Of a stretch of 11,435 nt of DNA, positions 6,713 through 11,435 are shown piece after piece. The DNA is from Acetobacteraceae bacterium (GTDB lineage: Bacteria; Pseudomonadota; Alphaproteobacteria; Acetobacterales; Acetobacteraceae): contig JAFAHH010000673.1 in the NCBI GenBank assembly GCA_019237355.1, positions 1 to 11,435 of the forward strand, given 5' to 3'. Every line of letters starts with the position of its first letter. The stretch's first letter is position 1. The translations under genes and the position numbers were made by a program. The notes below the pieces were generated by a model. The model was not told the origin of the DNA. It saw only the letters and a list, made by a program, of their open reading frames with translations, and did no database searches.

Positions 6713-6759
6713 GCGAAGGCTAAGTTGCCGATCATCGCCGCATGGCAAAGCGCCTTCGC
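6713..6759. promoter_or_regulatory. Nested inverted repeat in divergent promoter/leader region
   Basis: The perfect 8-bp arms GCGAAGGC (6713-6720) and GCCTTCGC (6752-6759) enclose a second perfect pair, TTGCC (6725-6729) and GGCAA (6744-6748), around a 14-nt loop. It lies 25 nt upstream of the SDR start and 77 nt upstream of the hydrolase start. In RNA from the SDR strand it would form a stable 5'-UTR hairpin just before the ribosome binding site; in DNA it could be a repressor operator serving both genes. No matching regulator gene is in the window. Confidence 0.45.
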
Positions 6760-6836
6760 TTTTCCCAAACCCGATCCTTGATTACGGCGACCCGTCTGCC
6801 CATTCCCAAGCCTCGGCGACCAGAACGGAGCATCCC

Positions 6837-8045
6837 GTGATTGAGGTTCTAGAGCAACACTATGGAGTTTCGGGTGGCCGCCCGCTTTCTATGCTGAGAA
6901 CCGGACGCCCCGACCTTGAAGTCTGTGCCCTGATGAACCTGCTGAGGTTGCACCCCCGGCGGACCACCAAGGGTTATACGGTGGCGCAAGCGCGCCAGGA
7001 TCTGCGAACCGCTATTTGGGCGCTCGGCACGCGTGAGCCGGTGAATGAGGTCACCGACCGGGCCATCCCCGGCCCAAATGGCCGCATTCCGATTCGAATC
7101 TACCGGCCCACCCCGTCCAAAGCTGGTCCGCTTCCCGCGCTTGTCTGGGTCTACGGCGGTGGGTTCGTTACCGGCGACCTGTTCACAGGCGACGGAACCT
7201 GCCGGGCGCTGGCCAACCGAACCGGCGCGATCGTCATCGCGGTGGATTACCGAAAGGCGCCAGAGCACGACCTCGACGCCGGCCGGGTGGATTGCCTGGC
7301 CGCGCTGAAATGGGTGGCGGCGAACGGCCCGGATATCGGCGTGGATGTGTCCCGCCTTGCTGTCGGCGGCGACTCGGCCGGCGGCAATATCAGCGCCTTC
7401 ATGGCTCAAGAATGCGCCCGGCGGGGCGGCCCAGAGCTGTGCCTTCAAGCGCTGGTCTACCCCGCCACCGATTTGGCCAATCTGCACGCCGACACGCAGG
7501 ACAGCCATGAAGGATATTTCCTCACCCAAGAGGTGATCGACTGGTTCAAGTCCCATTTCACTCAACTGGTCGACCTTGATGATCCCCGGTTTTCCCCCCT
7601 CCACGCGCCAGACTTAACCGACGTGGCGCCCGCCGTGGTGATAACGGCCGGGTTCGATCCGCTACGCGATGAAGGCTTAGCCTATGCCGAGCGCCTTCGC
7701 GCAGCCGGCATCGAGGTGGATTGTTTCCATTACCCCGGCCAAACTCACGGCTTCGTCAGTTTCGATCGTGTCCTACGAGGTGCTCGGGATGCGCTGTCGC
7801 GGGTGGGTGAGGCTCTGGCCAAGGCCTTCGCGACACCCGACCGGTCGGAGCTGATTGATCGGCCCTTGCCGCTTTCGGGCTCACTCGCCGCCTCCGACGC
7901 ACTTCTGCGCGGAACGGCAATGCAATTTGTTGTAGACACGATGTTCGCACAATTGATGGTAAGTGAGGGTGTGCTGAACGGCTGGCGCTGGCTCCTGCCC
8001 GGGGCGCAACCCGAGGCGGCGCGAAACCGTCTAGCCCCCAGATAA
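6837..8045 (+). CDS. HSL-family (family IV) alpha/beta hydrolase with variant oxyanion motif and C-terminal extension
   Basis: The fold and catalytic triad are those of hormone-sensitive-lipase-type esterases: nucleophile Ser180 in GGDSAGGN, Asp274 in GFDPLRDEG and His304 in TQ/THGF context, plus the DYRKAPEH motif before the nucleophile. The oxyanion-hole motif, normally HGGG, reads YGGGF here, with Tyr106 in the first position. The 402-aa length exceeds the usual 300-320. The first 60 residues and the last 80 (after about 325) are not part of the core, and the tail contains GTAMQFVVDTMFAQLM and GWRWLLPGAQ. GTG 6837 follows ACGGAG at 6-nt spacing. It probably hydrolyses small esters in the cytoplasm, since no signal peptide is seen. 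The gene lies 132 bp before phaE on the same strand, so a link to PHA or hydroxyacyl ester turnover is possible but unproven. Confidence 0.88.
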   Translation: MIEVLEQHYGVSGGRPLSMLRTGRPDLEVCALMNLLRLHPRRTTKGYTVAQARQDLRTAIWALGTREPVNEVTDRAIPGPNGRIPIRIYRPTPSKAGPLPALVWVYGGGFVTGDLFTGDGTCRALANRTGAIVIAVDYRKAPEHDLDAGRVDCLAALKWVAANGPDIGVDVSRLAVGGDSAGGNISAFMAQECARRGGPELCLQALVYPATDLANLHADTQDSHEGYFLTQEVIDWFKSHFTQLVDLDDPRFSPLHAPDLTDVAPAVVITAGFDPLRDEGLAYAERLRAAGIEVDCFHYPGQTHGFVSFDRVLRGARDALSRVGEALAKAFATPDRSELIDRPLPLSGSLAASDALLRGTAMQFVVDTMFAQLMVSEGVLNGWRWLLPGAQPEAARNRLAPR

Positions 8046-8112
8046 CACCCTGGCCGGTCGACCCAGAGAGCACCAACGAGCCGCCTCAAGACCAGGCGCG
8101 CCAGCCTCCCAG

Positions 8113-8140
8113 TTGCGCGAGCCGGGGCTTGGCTTAAGAT
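8113..8140 (+). promoter_or_regulatory. Candidate promoter of the phaE-phaC-GNAT operon
   Basis: TTGCGC (8113-8118) and TAAGAT (8135-8140) are separated by 16 bp and lie 37 bp before the phaE start. This is a modest match to a housekeeping-type promoter. The 132-bp gap from the hydrolase gene shows no terminator hairpin, so read-through is also possible. GAGGAGAG at 8163-8170 is a strong ribosome binding site for the first gene. Confidence 0.3.
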
Positions 8141-8177
8141 CACTCGCCCAGAGCCGTTCCGAGCGAGGAGAGTAACC

Positions 8178-8672
8178 ATGGCGGAGTCTCCCCTGAAAGA
8201 TCCGGCTGCGTTATGGCGGGATTGGGTCGCGCAGTGGGAAAAGGGCCTCAACACTTTTGCAAACCAAACAATGGGCTCGGATGAGTTCAGCAAATACCTC
8301 AATCAGATGACCAGCCTGATGCTGCGAATGCAGCAATCAATGGGTGACTTGCTGGGCCGCTACTTGAAGTTTTTAAATCTGCCGAGCCGTGATGACCTTG
8401 CGCGGCTGGAAGAACGGCTGCAAGGGATCGACGCCTCGCTGAACCGCATATCGATGATGTTGGAACGCGCCGCCGCGTCCCGCGAAGCGCCCGGCGCGAG
8501 CGCTGCGCCCGCGTCTTCGGGCCCGACCCCCTTGGTCCCGCGCCCGCCGCGAACCAAGCAGCCGCCTTCCCAGGCCAGCCAGCGCACCGAGGGCGCAACT
8601 TCGCCCAACTCCGAAACGAAACCGCAGGCTACTCAAGTCGGCTCACAAGCTAACCAAGGCAGTCAGGGGTGA
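8178..8672 (+). CDS. Short PhaE-like subunit of class III PHA synthase
   Basis: The N-terminal 100 residues form amphipathic helices (LWRDWVAQWEKGL ..., YLNQMTSLMLRMQQSMGDLLGRYLKFL), then LNLPSRDDLARLEERLQGIDASL. The last resembles the conserved end of PhaE/PhaR subunits, where LxLPSRxxLxxLxxRLxxLE leads into a coiled coil. Residues 105-164 are a low-complexity Ala/Pro/Ser/Gln/Thr-rich tail, probably disordered. Known PhaE proteins are about 350 aa, so at 164 aa this is a minimal form, closer in size to the class IV PhaR subunit. Such subunits activate the synthase and may bind granules. Identity rests mainly on the immediate class III phaC downstream, which its stop codon overlaps by 4 nt (GTGA 8669-8672). 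Strong GAGGAGAG site upstream of ATG 8178. A phasin-like granule protein is the alternative. Confidence 0.65.
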   Translation: MAESPLKDPAALWRDWVAQWEKGLNTFANQTMGSDEFSKYLNQMTSLMLRMQQSMGDLLGRYLKFLNLPSRDDLARLEERLQGIDASLNRISMMLERAAASREAPGASAAPASSGPTPLVPRPPRTKQPPSQASQRTEGATSPNSETKPQATQVGSQANQGSQG

Positions 8673-9766
8673 GCGCCGCAACCGCCGCGCCGCAAGCGGG
8701 AACTACGGCGCCTGACATCGCTGCCCGCATACAAGCTGAGATCGACCGGGCTCTCCAACGAAATATCAAGGGCCTTGAGTATATCGCCTCGCCGGACCCG
8801 GTCATGGGAATCACGCCCAAAGACGTTATTCACAAACGGGGCACGCTAAATCTTTATCATTACCATCCGATCGCGGATGAGGTTTACCGGGTGCCGGTTC
8901 TGCTGGTGATGGCGCCGACCAACCGTGGGTACATTCTCGATCTCGCACCCGGCCAGAGCCTGGTCGAGTTCCTGCTCAAGCGCGGCTACGACGTGTTTAT
9001 GATCGATTGGACCCCCCCAGGCCCCGAGGAAAAGCACCTTGGCTTCGAGGTATACACACAGGATTTCATCCCCGACTGTATCAGCCGGGTTATGGCTGAT
9101 TCCGGCGAGAGCGAGGTCTCGCTGATTGGCTATTGCGCTGGCGGGATGCTTTCAGTGATGTACGCGGCGCTCAATCCTAATGGCCCGCTGAAGAACCTGG
9201 TGTGCTTCACCACGCCCATCGATTTTACAAAAATGGAGCTGTTCCATAACTGGTCCGATAAGCGTTTCTTCCATGTCGACCGCGTCGTAACCACCTTCGG
9301 TGTTGTCCCGGCCGAGTTTACCTTTACGGCATTTGAGATGCTGCGCCCGGCCGCGCGCGTCGCCGGGCAGGTAAAGCTTTGGGACAACATGTGGAACGAT
9401 CAGTTTGTCAAATCATATCGCATGTTCGACCGATGGTCGATGGACCCCCTTCCGCTTCCCGGCGAATACTTCCGGCAGACCATCAAAGACCTGATGTGGG
9501 AGAATCGCCTGTGCAAAGGCGAGCTCGTACTCGGCAGGGAAAAAGTGGACCTGAGCAAAATCAAAGTGCCTTTCCTGCACGTTGTCGCCGAACATGACCA
9601 TATCGTGCCGCGCGGTGCATCCAAGCCGCTGATCGACATGGTCGGCTCCGCCGATAAGCGCGAGGTGATGCTGAAAGGCGGTCATGTTAGCGTCGCCGCT
9701 GGAACGAATGCGATAAAGCGTCTATGGCCCACCCTGGATACCTCGTTGTCGGAGCGCTCAGTATGA
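8669..9766 (+). CDS. phaC: Class III polyhydroxyalkanoate synthase catalytic subunit (PhaC)
   Basis: PhaC polymerises (R)-3-hydroxyacyl-CoA, chiefly 3-hydroxybutyryl-CoA, into PHA granules with release of CoA. The lipase-like box GYCAGG carries the catalytic Cys156 in place of serine. Asp310 (EHDHIVP) and His339 (GGHVS) complete the triad. These lie at nearly the spacing known for the Allochromatium vinosum enzyme (Cys149, Asp302, His331). The 365-aa length is right for class III/IV, against about 590 for class I. Other family features are NLYHYHP, VPVLLVMAPTNRGYILDL, FMIDWTPPG and LWDNMWNDQFVKSYRMFDRW. GTG 8669 is taken as the start because GTGA overlaps the phaE stop, implying translational coupling. 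Its own stop overlaps the next gene's ATG. Class III synthases need an E-type subunit, which fits the preceding gene. Confidence 0.93.
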   Translation: MSAATAAPQAGTTAPDIAARIQAEIDRALQRNIKGLEYIASPDPVMGITPKDVIHKRGTLNLYHYHPIADEVYRVPVLLVMAPTNRGYILDLAPGQSLVEFLLKRGYDVFMIDWTPPGPEEKHLGFEVYTQDFIPDCISRVMADSGESEVSLIGYCAGGMLSVMYAALNPNGPLKNLVCFTTPIDFTKMELFHNWSDKRFFHVDRVVTTFGVVPAEFTFTAFEMLRPAARVAGQVKLWDNMWNDQFVKSYRMFDRWSMDPLPLPGEYFRQTIKDLMWENRLCKGELVLGREKVDLSKIKVPFLHVVAEHDHIVPRGASKPLIDMVGSADKREVMLKGGHVSVAAGTNAIKRLWPTLDTSLSERSV

Positions 9767-10365
9767 GCAGTGCGCAGGCTCGGTCCTACCCACGTACCTT
9801 TCGCTGCGACGGCGGCGAGGTCGAAATCCGCTACATGGCCCCGGCTGACCAAGAGGCTGTGCTCGGCTTCGCTCGCGCCCTTCCCGGGCACGATTTGTTG
9901 TTCCTGCCGCGCGACATCACCCAGCCCAAAGTGCTGGCCGCCTGGGCGCGGGAAATCGAGTCAGGCTCCATGCTGAGCCTGCTTGGCTTGCAGAACGGCA
10001 AGATTGTCGGATGCGCGACCTTGGTCCGCGACCCGCTTTCGTGGTCTAGCCATGTCGGTGAGCTACGTGTCGTCGTATCGGCTGACATGCGCGGCAAGGG
10101 CCTCGGGCGGCTGCTGATTCAGGAGTGTTTTGGCCTCGCTTTAGACCAGGGGCTTGAAAAGATAACGGCGCAGATGACCGTGGATCAGCGCGGCGCGATC
10201 AATGTGTTTGAAACCATCGGATTCCGCGCCGAAGGATTGCTGCGCGACCAGGTTAAGGATCGCAACGGGAACAAATTCGACATTGCAATCCTTAGCCACG
10301 ATGCCCGCCGGTTTCAGGCCCAAGCAGAGGCTTACGGACTGACCGACGCAGACTCAATGGGCTAG
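9763..10365 (+). CDS. GNAT-family N-acetyltransferase coupled to phaC
   Basis: This 200-aa single-domain GNAT has VGELRVVVSADMRGKGLGRLL, with the acetyl-CoA pyrophosphate-binding RGKGLG at 110-115, followed by the usual helix and by TAQMTVDQRGAINVFETIGF (motif B). It would transfer an acyl group from acyl-CoA to an amine or protein lysine. ATG 9763 overlaps the phaC stop as ATGA and follows a GGAG, so it is preferred over the in-frame ATG 9724 inside phaC. The substrate is unknown. Position as the third, translationally coupled gene of a PHA operon suggests a role in granule metabolism, for example acylation of PhaC or PhaE or sensing of acyl-CoA, but this is inference only. Family assignment is secure. 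Confidence 0.88.
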   Translation: MSSAQARSYPRTFRCDGGEVEIRYMAPADQEAVLGFARALPGHDLLFLPRDITQPKVLAAWAREIESGSMLSLLGLQNGKIVGCATLVRDPLSWSSHVGELRVVVSADMRGKGLGRLLIQECFGLALDQGLEKITAQMTVDQRGAINVFETIGFRAEGLLRDQVKDRNGNKFDIAILSHDARRFQAQAEAYGLTDADSMG

Positions 10366-10383
10366 AACGCAGCGGGCCGTGAG

Positions 10384-10421
10384 CACCGCACCCAGCCCTC
10401 AATGATTAGGGCTAGGCGGTG
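10384..10421 (+). terminator. Hairpin after the PHA operon, possible terminator
   Basis: CACCGC (10384-10389) pairs with GCGGTG (10416-10421), and the inner AGCCCT (10394-10399) pairs with AGGGCT (10408-10413) around an 8-nt loop. It begins 18 bp after the GNAT stop. No T tract follows, so it may be a weak or factor-dependent terminator or an mRNA 3'-end stabiliser. Confidence 0.45.
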
Positions 10422-10715
10422 CGGTAGGCTAAGTGCGGCTTGAGCTGCGGTCGAAAACATGAAACAAAGTAAGAACATATCTACACGACTGATGTCAACA
10501 TCGAATTTTGGCGGCGTCGTCTGGGCGCTTGTGATATCGCCACCGTAGCCAAGCGCGCCTACGCCCGATTGGGCCGGCTACCGGAGCACTCACCCTCAAC
10601 ACGCGTGGGTAAAAACTGTCGCCGTCGAGGGCCAAGGGCCCGGGGCCACGGAGACTAGCAGGGGTTGAAGTCGCCAAACCGGCAACGATTCTGTAGGATG
10701 GACCGGGAGGGACTC
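10422..10715. other. Intergenic stretch without a supported gene
   Basis: No convincing coding frame, RNA gene or repeat was seen between the post-operon hairpin and the DUF29 gene. The in-frame extension of the DUF29 gene back to 10665 has no ribosome binding site. The promoter of the DUF29 gene must lie here but I could not identify it. Confidence 0.35.
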
Positions 10716-11174
10716 ATGCCGGGCTTGTACGAACAAGACGTTTACCTCTGGGCTCAGGAGCAGGCTGCGGCGCTGCGCCGATCGGCGGGGGCTCGATCAA
10801 ATCTACCGATAGATTGGGAGAACGTCGCCGAGGAGATCGAAAGCTTGGGCAGCGAGCAGGCGCATGCATTATTCACCCATATCGCCATAGTGATTGAGCA
10901 CCTGCTAAAGCTGCAATCCTCTCCGGCAGAGAATCCCAAACCGAAATGGAAGGCAACTGTCCGGCGCGCCCGGCTCGCTATCGAACATCGGCTGAGACGC
11001 AATCCGAGCCTGCGCCGGGAGGTGCCGGAAATGATTGCCGAGACCATGGCGCGTGTCCGCCAATTGGTTCGTGACAACCTAAATGACTACAATGAGCAGC
11101 CCAAGGTCGATCTCGACAGCTTGAGCTACACCGAAGCGCAGGTGCTAGGCGACTGGTTTCCGCCGCAAGGATAG
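10716..11174 (+). CDS. DUF29 domain protein
   Basis: The 152-aa product matches the DUF29 pattern: LYEQDVYLWAQEQAAALR at 4-21, IDWENVAEEIESLG at 32-45, a helix with HIAIVIEHLLKLQ, a Trp/Arg-rich NPKPKWKATVRRAR segment, NPSLRREVPEMIAE, and a C-terminal ending LGDWFPP. The family is helical, cytoplasmic and of unknown function, and often occurs in several copies per genome in cyanobacteria and alphaproteobacteria. ATG 10716 follows GGGAGGGAC at good spacing; ATG 10665, 51 bases earlier, does not. It stands alone, 350 bp from the PHA operon, so context says nothing about its job. Confidence 0.85.
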   Translation: MPGLYEQDVYLWAQEQAAALRRSAGARSNLPIDWENVAEEIESLGSEQAHALFTHIAIVIEHLLKLQSSPAENPKPKWKATVRRARLAIEHRLRRNPSLRREVPEMIAETMARVRQLVRDNLNDYNEQPKVDLDSLSYTEAQVLGDWFPPQG

Positions 11175-11407
11175 GAGAGAAGAAGCCGCTGCGCAGGAAC
11201 CATAAAGTTTTTCAGGCCCCGCACGCCGAGAATGCAGCAATCTACCACACATAGCGACTCTAGATAAGAGGCCTCCCCGGATATAAGGACGCTCCTAATA
11301 GCTAACGGAAGACGGATCATGTCATCGGCTGGCGACGGCGCGCCACTCCCTGTCATCTGACAGCGTGCCATTCCTGCCATGATTCAAGCGCTTGGCGTAT
11401 GCCAAAT
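11175..11407. other. Intergenic region at the right end
   Basis: No coding frame with a start signal, RNA gene or clear repeat was recognised. The sequence is more AT-rich than the genes, which fits a promoter region for a gene starting at or beyond the window edge. Confidence 0.35.
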
Positions 11408-11435
11408 ATGAAGTCATTGCTATTGACGACGACGC
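11408..11435 (+). CDS. Possible start of a gene cut by the window end
   Basis: ATG 11408 opens a frame reading MKSLLLTTT up to the last base, which looks like the charged and early hydrophobic part of a signal peptide. There is no clear ribosome binding site and only nine codons are visible, so this is a weak call. Confidence 0.25.

Noticed and set aside
6688..6768. Longer SDR start at 6768
   Set aside because: It adds residues crossing the nested inverted repeat, has no ribosome binding site, and makes the protein longer than typical SDRs.
6849..7604. 251-aa open frame on the minus strand inside the hydrolase gene
   Set aside because: It is fully antisense to a well-conserved hydrolase, shows no recognisable motifs, and is typical of shadow frames in GC-rich genes.
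9724..9762. GNAT start inside phaC at 9724
   Set aside because: The ATGA overlap at 9763 with GGAG upstream is the better start and matches the coupling style of the preceding gene pair.

Overview
The window looks like a chromosomal stretch of a GC-rich alphaproteobacterium, probably of the Hyphomicrobiales/Rhodospirillales kind. The clues are high-GC codon usage, a type I glutamine synthetase with an adenylylation tyrosine, a DUF29 protein, and short palindromic intergenic repeats built on CTAGAGCGCGATG / CTAGAGCGGGATGAC. I recall repeats of this kind between genes of Bradyrhizobium-like genomes. No rRNA, tRNA, CRISPR array or intact insertion sequence was found.

Left part (1-3452): the 3' end of a TmpA-like membrane flavoprotein/ferredoxin-reductase-type gene; an acyltransferase-3 membrane protein; a gene-poor stretch that seems to hold a decayed coding remnant; and a secreted SGNH/GDSL hydrolase whose signal peptide appears split by a one-base frame disruption. 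This part looks like accessory, partly eroding sequence.

Middle (3453-5813): a 0.6 kb intergenic region with palindromic repeats, then a stand-alone glnA (475 aa), then a small 61-aa soluble protein. Related mosaic repeats lie on both sides of glnA, and the downstream copy supplies the glnA stop codon.

Right part (5920-10365): a polyhydroxyalkanoate-type locus. A PhaB/FabG-like short-chain reductase on the minus strand diverges from an HSL-family alpha/beta hydrolase. The hydrolase is followed by a tight phaE-like / class III phaC / GNAT acetyltransferase operon, whose genes overlap by 4 nt at both junctions (GTGA and ATGA). The reductase could supply (R)-3-hydroxyacyl-CoA, PhaC/PhaE would polymerise it, and the hydrolase could act on esters. 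The roles of the hydrolase and the acetyltransferase in this pathway are inferred only from position.

The right end (10366-11435) holds a hairpin after the operon, a DUF29 gene, mostly featureless intergenic sequence, and possibly the first codons of another gene at the edge. No clearly undescribed defence or mobile system was seen. The most distinctive items are the short PhaE with its translationally coupled GNAT partner, the variant-oxyanion-hole hydrolase with a long C-terminal extension, and a nested inverted repeat in the divergent promoter region at 6713-6759.
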